From Treponema sp. (GTDB lineage: Bacteria; Spirochaetota; Spirochaetia; Treponematales; Breznakiellaceae), in assembly GCA_009782955.1 (NCBI GenBank), contig WRIB01000001.1, positions 1 through 64,000 of the forward strand: a DNA stretch of 64,000 bases, given 5' to 3'. The notes under the pieces were generated by a model. That model saw only the letters and a program-made list of their open reading frames with translations. It made no database searches and was not told the DNA's origin. Positions 19,548 to 28,561 of this stretch are shown piece after piece. How positions within the stretch are numbered: position 1 is the stretch's first letter; each line of letters begins with the position of its first letter. Made by a program: the position numbers and the translations under genes.

Positions 19548-20090
19548 TTGTCTAAGCCTAAAATTCAAAAAGAAGCCATATTTACGATTCTTGAAAATAT
19601 ATTTGGAACAGGAAGTGTGCAAAAAGAGGTTTCATACAACTGGATGGCCTCTCCAGGTAAAATGGATGACGCAGGGGAATATACAAATATCATTCAATCC
19701 CTTGTAAATTATAGAAATAAAATAGAATTTGTTAAAACACATAAACCAAATTGTGATTTTGTAATAGAAAGCAAAAAAATTATTGTTGAATATGATGAAC
19801 GTCAACATTTTTCCGAAGCAAGAAAAATTGCATTAGAAGCATATCCTTCTAATGTTATGCTATTTTTTGATAAAGAAAAATGGATTGAATATTGTGAGAA
19901 AATTAATGCAAAAGACAACGATCCGCATTTTAGGGATGAACAGAGAGCATTTTATGATTCCGTCAGAGATATAGCAAGCGATAAAAACGGCTATAATCTT
20001 TACAGAATAAAAGATAATGAATTTGATTGGACATCTAAAGATGCAGAATCAAAGATGAGATATTTATTAAGTATTAGAGAAGAAAAATAA
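19548..20090 (+). CDS. PD-(D/E)XK-like (DUF559/Vsr-like) endonuclease, putative
   Basis: 180-residue soluble protein. The core reads CDFVIESKKIIVEYDERQHF: an Asp, then a Glu in a beta-strand followed by QH, which is the pattern of the small restriction-like nucleases of the DUF559/Vsr type. A second conserved-looking patch is DNDPHFRDEQRAFYD. The start is a TTG with a good AGGGG site. Its stop overlaps the next start (TAATG), so the two proteins are made together. The gene is much more AT-rich than asnA and proS on either side, a sign of acquisition. The nuclease call is from pattern only; a defence role is inference. Confidence 0.55.
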   Translation: MSKPKIQKEAIFTILENIFGTGSVQKEVSYNWMASPGKMDDAGEYTNIIQSLVNYRNKIEFVKTHKPNCDFVIESKKIIVEYDERQHFSEARKIALEAYPSNVMLFFDKEKWIEYCEKINAKDNDPHFRDEQRAFYDSVRDIASDKNGYNLYRIKDNEFDWTSKDAESKMRYLLSIREEK

Positions 20091-20917
20091 TGTCAATGTC
20101 AATAAATAACCCAACTAATATTTCCATTTCAAATGAAATTAAAATGAAAAGCCCTTGCTTAAACATTTCAAAAATTGGTATCGTTTCGAGAAATTATAAT
20201 GATAAAGAAGATTTTTCCGAAAGTTTTTATGATATTCTGCAATATTTAGACAGTCAAGGCTGTGATTGTGCTTTATTTTCTCTGTTTACGTTGCTTGCAA
20301 AAAACAGTTTGAACTTAGATATTTTAAGGTTTAAATATTTAAGGAGTATCTTTATAGAAGAATTCGAGAAAAAAGATAACAAAAGGCAAGCAACCTGTTA
20401 TATTGTTTATTATTCGGAAAATGGAAACAGCTGGAAATCGCATCCATTTACTCAAATGTTTGGGTCTATAAGCAACAAAAAACCAGAATACCTTAAAGAA
20501 TTTATTGATGAAGAAGTTCCAAATAAAAGAATCATGGGAAATGCTCTTGTTTTACTTTGCGGTGAAAGTAATATTGTAAAATATAATAAGAAACAAATAA
20601 GAGTTGAAGATATATATGGAATTCTCAAAAAGATACCAAACAATACAAATATTATATTAAACCCAATACATGATAGAATGACACGATTTGAGATGAAAAA
20701 GAAAAGGGAGTTTTTATCAGAAAATAATAGAATTGTTATTTCCGTATGGAATAAAGGAAAAACTTTTAAAAATGATCGAATAGACAATAAAAGTCCTGCA
20801 TATACTGTTTTTTATAATGGCAAAGAAAAACTAATAAAAAAGGAACATTATATATCAAAAAACGATCCTTCAATTGAAGTAGCAATTATTGAAACTGAAT
20901 TAATAATTTTGAAATAA
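20090..20917 (+). CDS. Nitrilase-superfamily-like protein of unknown function
   Basis: 275-residue protein without signal peptide or membrane segments. The C-terminal half resembles carbon-nitrogen hydrolases: NALVLLCGESN with a Cys-Gly-Glu in the place of the nucleophile strand, then ILNPIHDRMTRFEMKKKREF, then VISVWNKGK and a YTVFYNGK strand. The N-terminal half has ILQYLDSQGCDCALFSLFTLL. I cannot name the expected Glu-Lys pair with certainty, so the fold assignment is tentative. It is translationally coupled to the upstream nuclease-like gene. A two-gene conflict or defence cassette is the best guess from context, not from homology. Confidence 0.5.
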   Translation: MSMSINNPTNISISNEIKMKSPCLNISKIGIVSRNYNDKEDFSESFYDILQYLDSQGCDCALFSLFTLLAKNSLNLDILRFKYLRSIFIEEFEKKDNKRQATCYIVYYSENGNSWKSHPFTQMFGSISNKKPEYLKEFIDEEVPNKRIMGNALVLLCGESNIVKYNKKQIRVEDIYGILKKIPNNTNIILNPIHDRMTRFEMKKKREFLSENNRIVISVWNKGKTFKNDRIDNKSPAYTVFYNGKEKLIKKEHYISKNDPSIEVAIIETELIILK

Positions 20918-20993
20918 TGTTGAGAACGAGAGATAGGGGTGAAAGGCGAATAATGAAGGCAAAATACCGAGCCTATCAGATGCCGTTTGCTTT

Positions 20994-21347
20994 TTATATT
21001 CTTTTCCACCCATTTTTTAATAATTCATCAAGCATATTATTTTCATGAAATTCTTTAACTGATATTTCTTTATAGATTCCTTTTTCCAAAGAACCATTTT
21101 TTGCAAAAACAAATAATTTTGCAAACATATCATTATATATTACATCATTACCATTTTTCATTATAGGAACTACAGATATACAACATCCAATATGACCTTG
21201 ACAAATATACCTTTCATAAGTATTCAATTCTTCAAAAGGTGTATTACTCCATGGCCCTAATTCTGTCATAAAAACATTGGAGGTAAAATGTTTTCGCTTT
21301 CTGTTAATATTCAATTCGTTTAAATTCGTGTAATTCGTTGATCTCAT
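20994..21347 (-). CDS. Hypothetical protein whose start lies in a repeat
   Basis: 117-residue frame, AT-rich, not recognised. It has a Cys-Cys pair (IGCCISVVPI) and no membrane segment. The first 13 or so residues (MRSTNYTNLNELN) are encoded by the repeated DNA that flanks the insert, and the repeat also provides an AGAGGA site just before the ATG. An internal ATG at about residue 28 (MTELGPW) could be the original start but has no clear ribosome site. It runs against the nitrilase-like gene and may be a passenger of the same insertion. Function unknown. Confidence 0.45.
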   Translation of the reverse strand: MRSTNYTNLNELNINRKRKHFTSNVFMTELGPWSNTPFEELNTYERYICQGHIGCCISVVPIMKNGNDVIYNDMFAKLFVFAKNGSLEKGIYKEISVKEFHENNMLDELLKNGWKRI

Positions 21348-21351
21348 ATTT

Positions 21352-21380
21352 CCTCTGCGTTCTCCGCGCCTCCGCGTGAA
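21352..21380 (+). repeat. Inverted-repeat flank (CTCCGCGCCTC element), right copy
   Basis: Reads CCTCTGCGTTCTCCGCGCCT and continues CCGCGTGAA on the plus strand; the inverted match lies at 19343-19369. It sits just downstream of the proS stop and next to an ATTCGTGTAATTCGT string at about 21324-21339. Confidence 0.65.
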
Positions 21381-21394
21381 ATATTTTGGAGGAA

Positions 21395-23206
21395 TTACAT
21401 TTTAATAGCGGCGGCAATTTCCGTTACAGCTTCAGACGGGGAAATAAGATGCGCTTCCTTTTCGCTTCGTCGCTTTACTTCTACCATGCCGTTGGCAAGA
21501 TTTTTGTCCCCGACTACTATTCGCCAGGGAATGCCCAATAGATCGGCGTCGTTAAATTTAACGCCGGCCCGTTCGTCCCTGTCGTCGAGTAATACTTCGG
21601 CACCGGCCTCTTCCAGTTCGCAAGTGAGTTTGTCGCAGGCTTCCTGAACAGAACCCTGGTATTTTATGGGGATAACGATTACATGGTATGGGGCAACTGA
21701 AACAGGCCAGATGATCCCCTGTTCATCGTGATGTTCTTCGATAATGCTGGCAAGGGTACGATCCAAACCAATGCCATAACAGCCCATAAGCGGCACATGG
21801 CTTTTTCCGTTTTCATCCAGGTAGGAAACTCCCATAGAATCGGTGTATTTTTTGCCCAGTTTAAAAATGTGGCCCAGTTCGTTTCCTTTTTTTTCGTATA
21901 GTTCTCCGCCACATTTAATGCAGCAATCTTTGGCTTTTACCGTTCGGATGTCGGCAGTTAGCCATGCGTTATAATCCCTGCCGCAGACGGCATGCCGATA
22001 ATGCTTATCTTTTTCCAGGGCTCCGGTAACAGCGTCATTCATGCCGGTTACTGTTTGATCAATAATTATTGGTACAGATTCCAGCCCCACCGGCCCTGCA
22101 AAGCCTACCGGCGCTCCGGTAATTCTTACCACATCTGCTTCCGCTGCAAGGCTTACTTCGGCTGCTTTTAATACAGCTGCAAGTTTTGTTTCGTTTATAT
22201 CCAGATCGCCGCGTATGGCTACGGCAAAAAATGCTTCGTTATAGCTTACCGGTGCGCCGGTAGCGGTAGGATTTTTGACAAGGTTTTTGCAGCCCGGAGC
22301 GGAGGACAGATCCGTTTCAACATTGACCGCTTTATAGATCAACGTTTTAATAAAACTCTTTGCATCGGTTTTAAGGAAGGTACATAGTTCATCTATGGTT
22401 TTTACTTCCGGTGTATCGATCTTTTCTACCGGCGGGGTGTTGATCGCATCACGGGCATTTTCGGGAGAAGGCCGGGTGATGTAGTCGGATTTACATTCAG
22501 CTTTTTCAACATTGGCAGCATAGTCGCAGTTTTTACAGAGGAGCAATGTGTTGTCTCCAATATCACTTTCCACCATAAATTCTTCCGATCCCGAACCGCC
22601 CATGGCCCCCGAATCAGCTTTGACGGGAATTACCGTAAGACCGCAGCGTTTGAATATCTGCCGGTAAGCTCTTCCCTGTGCCTGATAATGTTCATCCAGG
22701 CTTTCTTCGCTGGTATGAAAGGAATAAGCATCCTTCATAATAAATTCGCGGCCTCTCATTACACCGTACCGGGGACGAATCTCGTCGCGGTATTTGGTAT
22801 TGATTTGATAAAGGGAAAGAGGAAGCTGACGATAGCTGGAAAGTTCGTCCCGGACAATACTTGTAAAGGCTTCTTCTGCTGTCGGAGAAATTACAAAATC
22901 CGCACCTACTCTGTTTTTTACCCGCAGCAGTGCTTCTCCCATGGAATCCCAGCGGCCGGATTCTTTCCAAAGTTCGCCGGGTACAACAACGGTGGGTTTT
23001 ATTTCCAGAGATCCGATGGCATCCATTTCTTCCCGGACTATTCTTTCTACTTTACGAAAACAGCGAAGGCCCAGGGGCAGGTAGGCAAAGAGGCCGTTGG
23101 AAAGTTTACGGATCATCCCGGCACGGAACATTAACCTGTGGCTGGCTATAATTGCATCCCCCGGAACTTCACGAAGCGTGGGAATAAATGTCTGAGAATA
23201 CTTCAT
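21395..23206 (-). CDS. proS: Prolyl-tRNA synthetase (bacterial type with editing domain)
   Basis: 603-residue class II synthetase charging tRNA-Pro. The class II motifs are visible: LSNGLFAYLPLGLRCFRKVE and VVVPGELWKESGRWDSMGEAL (motif 1 region), then QINTKYRDEIRPRYGVMRGREFIMKDAYSF (motif 2), then YGIGLDRTLASIIEE (motif 3). The insertion editing domain (about residues 230-390) is present, with AVIRGDLDINETKL near its end as ProX-like domains have. The C-terminal anticodon domain starts near VIVIPIKYQ. Slightly longer than the E. coli enzyme but normal. It is transcribed toward the AT-rich insert. Confidence 0.96.
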   Translation of the reverse strand: MKYSQTFIPTLREVPGDAIIASHRLMFRAGMIRKLSNGLFAYLPLGLRCFRKVERIVREEMDAIGSLEIKPTVVVPGELWKESGRWDSMGEALLRVKNRVGADFVISPTAEEAFTSIVRDELSSYRQLPLSLYQINTKYRDEIRPRYGVMRGREFIMKDAYSFHTSEESLDEHYQAQGRAYRQIFKRCGLTVIPVKADSGAMGGSGSEEFMVESDIGDNTLLLCKNCDYAANVEKAECKSDYITRPSPENARDAINTPPVEKIDTPEVKTIDELCTFLKTDAKSFIKTLIYKAVNVETDLSSAPGCKNLVKNPTATGAPVSYNEAFFAVAIRGDLDINETKLAAVLKAAEVSLAAEADVVRITGAPVGFAGPVGLESVPIIIDQTVTGMNDAVTGALEKDKHYRHAVCGRDYNAWLTADIRTVKAKDCCIKCGGELYEKKGNELGHIFKLGKKYTDSMGVSYLDENGKSHVPLMGCYGIGLDRTLASIIEEHHDEQGIIWPVSVAPYHVIVIPIKYQGSVQEACDKLTCELEEAGAEVLLDDRDERAGVKFNDADLLGIPWRIVVGDKNLANGMVEVKRRSEKEAHLISPSEAVTEIAAAIKM

Positions 23207-23221
23207 TATACTTACCTTAGC

Positions 23222-24379
23222 TCACCTGACCGTAACCCGAATCATGCTTCCGTTGGCCAGGGCAATTATTCCTTTTAACGGATGGGTTCCCTGTTTTTTA
23301 TAGGGAGATGTCTCCGCTATGGCCTGTGAATCCATTGTTTGAACGGTAAACCGCAATAAGTTCCGGCCTATCCGGACAACCTGATTGTTTTCGTTGCCGA
23401 TGCCGGGCAGTATGGCTGACGGTGAATTAAGCATAAAACCCCCGAAAGGCGGGATCTTTTTTATCAGTGTTTCTTTTTCATCGGTGATAACAATCTCTTT
23501 GGTTTTAAAAGCTCTGATAAGAAACACAATAAGAAGGATTAAAAGAAGCGGTATCAGTATCAGGCATGCAATAAGCGCCGGCAGCGGAATACCCAAAGAT
23601 TCGGCTAATCTGCGGAGAAAACCCATAATACCGGCGTTTTGCTGTTCATTCAGTTTTTGTTCTTCTTCCAGCCGGCGTGCTTCTTCTTCCCTTGCCCGCT
23701 CCTCTTCTTCCAGTTGAGCTATAAGAGCGTTAGTTTCTATTCCGCTTAAATCTGAATCGGTGTTTAATAATTCCGAACCGGGAATGAGTCCTGCTACATC
23801 ACCGGCAGCAGTCTGGTCTCCTATACCAATTACATAAAGAAACCATGCGCCCCGGGAAATCCTGTTTCCAATGGATTTGAATCGTTCATCCACGGACAGA
23901 TCAACTCCCCGGTATTTACTGTCCGGAGGCGGAGCGTTAAGGCCATCTGTAATAAAGAGGATCACGCGCCGTGTTCCGGCTTTTTCCGGCCTTTCAATAA
24001 TTTCTGCAGTTTTTTCCATGGCAACGCCGATGTCAGTAAAATTGTCGGTTGGTTCCAATCGGGCCAGATCAGCTTTTAGCGCTGCCCTGTCGGCATCGGA
24101 ATTAATGGTACGTGTGAACTGTTCTCTTGCATTCGTACCAAAAAGAACCAGGGTAAAATCATCGCCGTTTTTAAGAAGGCCGTCAATCACCTCACGATCC
24201 AGATAATTCTTTACATTGGTAAACCTGTTTTCTTCCTGCATACTCCCCGAAACATCCAGGATTACGACAAAATCCCGTCTTTTAGTATCCTGGTCTGCCT
24301 GAGACTGGGCAAAGAGAGAATATCCACCAATAAAAAATATTATTCCGGTAATTAGTAAAACGATCCTGAGGTTTTTCAT
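23222..24379 (-). CDS. VWA-domain membrane protein
   Basis: 385-residue exported protein. A signal peptide ends near SLFAQ (residue 25). A von Willebrand factor A domain follows with the MIDAS DVSGSMQ at about residues 43-49, a TNDFT-like Thr and the TDGLN Asp. A highly charged coiled segment (EEEERAREEEARRLEEEQKL) precedes one strong membrane helix (about residues 265-290), after which about 95 residues resemble a beta-rich domain. Such proteins are often scaffolds for envelope complexes or adhesion. It lies between proS and the ECF transporter, 15 bases upstream of proS on the same strand. Confidence 0.82.
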   Translation of the reverse strand: MKNLRIVLLITGIIFFIGGYSLFAQSQADQDTKRRDFVVILDVSGSMQEENRFTNVKNYLDREVIDGLLKNGDDFTLVLFGTNAREQFTRTINSDADRAALKADLARLEPTDNFTDIGVAMEKTAEIIERPEKAGTRRVILFITDGLNAPPPDSKYRGVDLSVDERFKSIGNRISRGAWFLYVIGIGDQTAAGDVAGLIPGSELLNTDSDLSGIETNALIAQLEEEERAREEEARRLEEEQKLNEQQNAGIMGFLRRLAESLGIPLPALIACLILIPLLLILLIVFLIRAFKTKEIVITDEKETLIKKIPPFGGFMLNSPSAILPGIGNENNQVVRIGRNLLRFTVQTMDSQAIAETSPYKKQGTHPLKGIIALANGSMIRVTVR

Positions 24380-24485
24380 CTAATTCCTCCTTGGGATTAT
24401 TCCTCTTTGGAAGCATTGCTTAAACATTCAATTGCCTGAATAGTATACCGGATTACAGAGAATAAATCAATGTTTACGGAAAGGA

Positions 24486-24518
24486 TGAGCTTTTTAAAAC
24501 TTCAGTTTTGGAAAAGCC
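24486..24518 (-). terminator. Palindromic terminator-like repeat, copy 2
   Basis: Minus strand reads GGGCTTTTCCAAAACTGAAG and returns as TTTTAAAAAGCTCA. The TGA stop of the EcfT gene is inside the palindrome. It is the same family as 7509-7547 and 34677-34716. Confidence 0.6.
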
Positions 24519-25344
24519 CCGGATAGTAAAACCTGCTTCCTTTACGGAAGGTAATCCAGATTCCGGCTGCAAAAAGCAGTACGCTTATTATAATGGATAC
24601 TTTGTCCGCCGTTTTAAAGGGTTTTCCGGAATACCAGCTGCGTTTTTTGTTTTTACCGAACCCCCGCAATTCCATGGCACGGCTTATCACCTCAATGCGA
24701 TCCAGGGATGAAAGGATTAGCGGCAGCAGAAGGGGAACGGTTCTTTTAAGCCGTTTGACAAATGACACTTTTTTGGAAAGTTCCAGGCCGCGCGCCTGCT
24801 GGGCCTGGGAAATTGCTTCGTAGTCCCGCTGAATGTCGGGAATGTAACGCAGTGTCAGGCTTACGGAAAAGGAAGCTGTATAGGGAACACCAATTTTATT
24901 AAGGGATGAAGCAAATTCACTTGGATGGGTAGTTACAATAAGCAGTATGGCCGGCGGAATAATAGTAATATATTTAAGCAATATATTGAATTCGTAAAAA
25001 ATCTGTTCCATGGTAAGGGTAAAACGTCCGGCTCCTTCCAAAATTACATTTCTGGACTGATAGATTGTTACACCCTGTTCCGGGGCAAAAAGATAAATCG
25101 CCAGAAGATTTAATGTTAAAAACAAACCCGCCAATTTTAAAATAAAGGATATTTCGGAAAAACGGATTTTTGAAATACCGAATAAGATTATCCCTGAACC
25201 TGCCAGGATAATAAGAATAGGAGTATTAAAGCTTACCATTACCAGGACAGACCACAGCAAAAATATAATTAGTTTTGCGGCGCCGGTAAGGGCGTGAACA
25301 GGGGAGTTTCTTTCAATATATGACAACATTCTATAACCTGTCAT
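24502..25344 (-). CDS. ecfT: ECF transporter transmembrane protein EcfT
   Basis: 280-residue inner-membrane coupling subunit that links the ATPases to the substrate-binding S component in vitamin or metal uptake. It has about five to six hydrophobic helices and the two conserved coupling segments typical of EcfT: ARGLELSKK (the A-R-G motif, after QAQQ) and SRAMELRGFG. The start at 25344 is chosen because AAGGG precedes it by about 7 bases; it overlaps the end of the ATPase gene by 14 bases. It is the last gene of the S-A-T operon, and its stop lies inside a terminator-like palindrome. Confidence 0.88.
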   Translation of the reverse strand: MTGYRMLSYIERNSPVHALTGAAKLIIFLLWSVLVMVSFNTPILIILAGSGIILFGISKIRFSEISFILKLAGLFLTLNLLAIYLFAPEQGVTIYQSRNVILEGAGRFTLTMEQIFYEFNILLKYITIIPPAILLIVTTHPSEFASSLNKIGVPYTASFSVSLTLRYIPDIQRDYEAISQAQQARGLELSKKVSFVKRLKRTVPLLLPLILSSLDRIEVISRAMELRGFGKNKKRSWYSGKPFKTADKVSIIISVLLFAAGIWITFRKGSRFYYPGLFQN

Positions 25345-27073
25345 TATTTGCCCTTTTTTTTCTGTCAAATGCAATATATCGTCCTGCAAATCCCCGCGGA
25401 TCGGGAAGAGAAGCGTTCATAGCCAATGTGTAAAGACTGGTCTTTTTTAAACTTGCTTTTTCTATAATTTCATCGTCGGTAAGTATTTCAAAAGGCTTCT
25501 GATCAGCTATAAGATTTCCGTCGGACAGAACCACCGCCCTTGTACAATATTCCAGCATAAGATGCATATCATGGGTAATAAGAAGCAGGGAAATATCCAG
25601 TTCCCGGTTAAGGCGAAGGAGGAATTCCATAAATTCGGTATAATGACGGTAATCCTGCCCTGCTGTCGGTTCGTCAAGGATCATTAAGGAAGGACGCAAA
25701 ATCAAAATCGATGCAATGGTAAGCCGCTTTTTTTGACCGTAACTTAATGCATTTACCGGCCAGTTTCTGAAAGGATAAAGTCCGCATATCTTAAGGGCTT
25801 CGTAAACTCTTGTTTTTATTTCTGTTTCCGGAACAGCTCTGGTTCTGAGTCCCAGTGCCAGTTCATCATATATAAGGGGGAAACAGATCATCTGATTGGG
25901 ATTTTGCATTACATAGCCTATCTTTTCCGCTCTTTCCATTATGGAAAGCCCGGCTAAATCCTGTCCGCTGTAAAAAATCGTACCCGAATCGGGCTTTACA
26001 AAACCGCATATACATTTGGCTATGGTTGATTTTCCCGAACCGTTTCTGCCTACAAGTCCCATACATTCTCCGGGAGCCAATGCAAAGGAAATATCGTTTA
26101 AAGCTTCCTCCTTCTGCCCGATATAACGAAAATGTAAATTTTTGATTTCCAAACCGCCCTGACAAGGCGGCGCCTGTACCGTACCGGCATACTCAACATG
26201 CAATTCATCTTTTTGTTCTTCGGCAAGCTGTTTGTCCCATTCCCTCAGCGGCTGGTAGTCAGGCTGGATGTTCATGCCGGTTCCTGCTTTTATTCCCGCA
26301 TAGGCAAGGGCGCTTAGGTACAAAGGTTCCCGTATACCTGTTTCTTTAAGAATATTCAACGCCAGCAGTTCATCCGGTTTTTTGTCTGCGATTATCCTTC
26401 CGCGATCCATTACAATAATCCGATCCACCGGACGGTAAAGAACATCTTCAAGCCGGTGTTCCACAATCAGAATGGTCTTGTCTGTTTTTTTGTGGAGTTC
26501 ATCAATTAGTTCTATTGCATCTTCTCCCGCAGCCGGGTCCAGATTTGCCAGCGGTTCATCAAAAAGCAATATGTCTACATTGTCTATCAGGACACCTGCC
26601 ATGGAAATTCGCTGTTTCTGCCCGCCCGAAAGATCCTGCGGACTTTTTTCCAGATGCGCTTTCATGTTTACCAGCATTGCGGTTTCCTGAACCCTGCGGT
26701 GCATTTCTTCCGTAGGAATACAATCGTTTTCCAGGGCAAAGGCAATATCCTCTGCGGCGCTAAGTCCGACAAACTGTCCGTCGGTATCCTGTAAAACCGT
26801 ACCTGCTTTTTTTGAGATGTCAAAAATATCAAAGTTCCGGATGTCTTCTCCAAATAGCTGCAGTGTTCCTGTGTTTTCGCCCTTGTAGGCATGGGGAATA
26901 ATTCCGTTAATACAGTGAACCAGAGTGGACTTTCCCGATCCGGAAGGGCCCAGGATTAGAATTTTTTCTCCCTGATTTACCGTCAGGGTAATATCAATAA
27001 GGGTTGGCTCTTTTTGAGATCTATATTTAAAAGAAAAATTATTAAATAAAAGAGCGGGATTTTTCTCAATCAC
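25331..27073 (-). CDS. ecfA: ECF transporter ATPase, two ABC domains fused
   Basis: 580-residue protein that carries both ATP-binding cassettes of an energy-coupling-factor transporter in one chain. The first cassette has Walker A GPSGSGKST (about residues 40-48), signature LSGGQKQR and DEPLANLD. The second has GRNGSGKST near residue 340, signature LSYGQKKR and DEPTAGQD. Many organisms have separate EcfA and EcfA' subunits, and fused versions are known. The start is a GTG at 27073 without a strong ribosome site. A terminator-like hairpin separates it from the S-component gene, so its level may be set apart from that gene. Confidence 0.9.
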   Translation of the reverse strand: MIEKNPALLFNNFSFKYRSQKEPTLIDITLTVNQGEKILILGPSGSGKSTLVHCINGIIPHAYKGENTGTLQLFGEDIRNFDIFDISKKAGTVLQDTDGQFVGLSAAEDIAFALENDCIPTEEMHRRVQETAMLVNMKAHLEKSPQDLSGGQKQRISMAGVLIDNVDILLFDEPLANLDPAAGEDAIELIDELHKKTDKTILIVEHRLEDVLYRPVDRIIVMDRGRIIADKKPDELLALNILKETGIREPLYLSALAYAGIKAGTGMNIQPDYQPLREWDKQLAEEQKDELHVEYAGTVQAPPCQGGLEIKNLHFRYIGQKEEALNDISFALAPGECMGLVGRNGSGKSTIAKCICGFVKPDSGTIFYSGQDLAGLSIMERAEKIGYVMQNPNQMICFPLIYDELALGLRTRAVPETEIKTRVYEALKICGLYPFRNWPVNALSYGQKKRLTIASILILRPSLMILDEPTAGQDYRHYTEFMEFLLRLNRELDISLLLITHDMHLMLEYCTRAVVLSDGNLIADQKPFEILTDDEIIEKASLKKTSLYTLAMNASLPDPRGFAGRYIAFDRKKRANNDRL

Positions 27074-27084
27074 CGGGAAAGTCT

Positions 27085-27119
27085 AAATCCCAATGGGCTA
27101 AAAAGCCCATTGGGGATTT
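27085..27119 (-). terminator. Strong hairpin between S-component and ATPase genes
   Basis: AAATCCCAATGGGCT pairs with AGCCCATTGGGGATTT across an A-rich loop, one bulged base. It starts at the S-component stop and ends about 11 bases before the GTG of the ATPase. It could be a partial terminator or an mRNA-stabilising stem inside the operon. Confidence 0.7.
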
Positions 27120-27672
27120 ATTCCTCCTTTAAACTGCCTGCTTTGGTTCTTGTTTTGGAATATGCAAAGGCAAGCAGTGTTCCCAGAATCAACACTACTA
27201 AAATATTCAGGGCTGCGGCTACAAGGCCCTGAAGGTATACTTTATCTGAAGGTTCCTGATAAATAAAAATATCCAGCGTCGGAGCGATTCCAACCCAGGC
27301 TATGATATTGGCTGCAACCTGAATGCCGTTAAAAATGACTGCTTGCTTTATTCCGAATTCACCTTCTTCCAGTCGGTAGAGCTTCCAGAAAACACCTATT
27401 GCCAGTCCGTAGAGAGCATCGGCAATTACCCATGTCCACCAAATACCCCACCCAAAAGTCAGGTCTACCAAAGTATGACCGATAAAGCCTATTAAAAGGC
27501 CTGCAATGGGGCCAAAGATAGCGGCAAAAATGGAAAGGATTGCAATACCAAGATTAAGATTTGTATTGGGAACGCCGGAAGGAAGAGCGACAAAGCGCAT
27601 CAGGACAAACATTAATGCCGAGCCAATGCCAATAGCAACCACGGTTTTTACAGAAAGCGTCTTTTTTTCCAT
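27118..27672 (-). CDS. ECF transporter S component (UPF0397 / riboflavin-type family)
   Basis: 184-residue membrane protein with five to six hydrophobic helices. It resembles the UPF0397 family (ECF-type riboflavin transporter substrate-binding protein) in VVAIGIGSALMFVL, VPNTNLNLGIAILSIFAAIFG, GFIGHTLVDLTFG and the WWTWVIADALYGL segment. It binds the vitamin-like substrate and docks on EcfT. Family membership does not fix the substrate; riboflavin is only the database habit for the family. No riboswitch was seen in the 77 bases upstream. It is the first gene of the S-A-T operon. Confidence 0.82.
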   Translation of the reverse strand: MEKKTLSVKTVVAIGIGSALMFVLMRFVALPSGVPNTNLNLGIAILSIFAAIFGPIAGLLIGFIGHTLVDLTFGWGIWWTWVIADALYGLAIGVFWKLYRLEEGEFGIKQAVIFNGIQVAANIIAWVGIAPTLDIFIYQEPSDKVYLQGLVAAALNILVVLILGTLLAFAYSKTRTKAGSLKEE

Positions 27673-27749
27673 AACTTTTTCCTCCGAATGTAATCAAAAA
27701 TAAGCAACATAATAATTATGTCAATATTTTCTTGCAGTGTCTATAGCTC

Positions 27750-28547
27750 ATGGTTACGAAAAACTGGAATATATTGTATACTTATACCAGAGTGCGTGAT
27801 TTTTTTGTTGAAATACTATATACTCTGGGGTTTTTGGCCAAGACATTAAGAGGGGTAGGGGCTTTTATTTTTCGGGGAAAGGCATCCCGAAAGATCCTTG
27901 TTATGCAGATCCTTTTTACCTTTGTGGATGCTTTAAGCATTTCCGCCCTTTTGGCCATAGGCATTGGGGCAGCGGTAAATGTTATTGGTATTCCGTATTT
28001 AACCATGCTCGGTCAGCAAAAGATGATATACCCCCTCTTAATCATTATAATTACCCGGGAATTAGGACCGCTTCTTGGAGCTTTTATTATCATTGCACGT
28101 TCGGCAACTGCTATTGCCACAGAAATGGCCACCATGGTAATTTCACACGAAGTTGAAGCGTATGTTTCTGTTGGAGTTGACCCAATAGAACATTTGGCCG
28201 TTCCCCGTTTTTTGGGTGTTACCGTTTCTCTGTTTCTCCTGAATGTGTTTTTTTCCATTTTTGGCCTGGTGGGATCCTTTGCCGTGGCCCAGCTGTTTAA
28301 TCCCCTGCCCCCGTCCATATACTTTAACTATCTTCTGGAAGATTTAATGATCAGTGATATTATTGTTTCGTCGGTAAAGAGCATTTGTTTTGGGATGATT
28401 ATCTCTCTTATGGCGATCATGAGGGGTTTTGGTGTGGAACGTGCCAGTACAGAGATCCCTGTAGCAGGGCTTCGGGCGGTGGGTTCTTCTTTCCTTTGGG
28501 TCATTATTGTGGATATCATTATTTGCGCTGTGTATTATATGAGCTAG
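27750..28547 (+). CDS. mlaE: MlaE-type ABC transporter permease
   Basis: 265-residue inner-membrane permease of the Mla/MCE phospholipid or lipid transport family. Typical segments are ITRELGPLLGAFIIIARSATAIATEMATM and SHEVEAYVSVGVDPIEHLAVPRFLG, with five to six membrane helices. In diderm bacteria MlaFEDB moves phospholipids between inner and outer membrane. It starts a plus-strand cluster mlaE-mlaF-mlaD-TPR lipoprotein. No good Shine-Dalgarno is seen before the ATG. A block of three tandem repeats lies between its stop and mlaF. Confidence 0.92.
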   Translation: MVTKNWNILYTYTRVRDFFVEILYTLGFLAKTLRGVGAFIFRGKASRKILVMQILFTFVDALSISALLAIGIGAAVNVIGIPYLTMLGQQKMIYPLLIIIITRELGPLLGAFIIIARSATAIATEMATMVISHEVEAYVSVGVDPIEHLAVPRFLGVTVSLFLLNVFFSIFGLVGSFAVAQLFNPLPPSIYFNYLLEDLMISDIIVSSVKSICFGMIISLMAIMRGFGVERASTEIPVAGLRAVGSSFLWVIIVDIIICAVYYMS

Positions 28548-28561
28548 GTGTGAGGTTTAAT

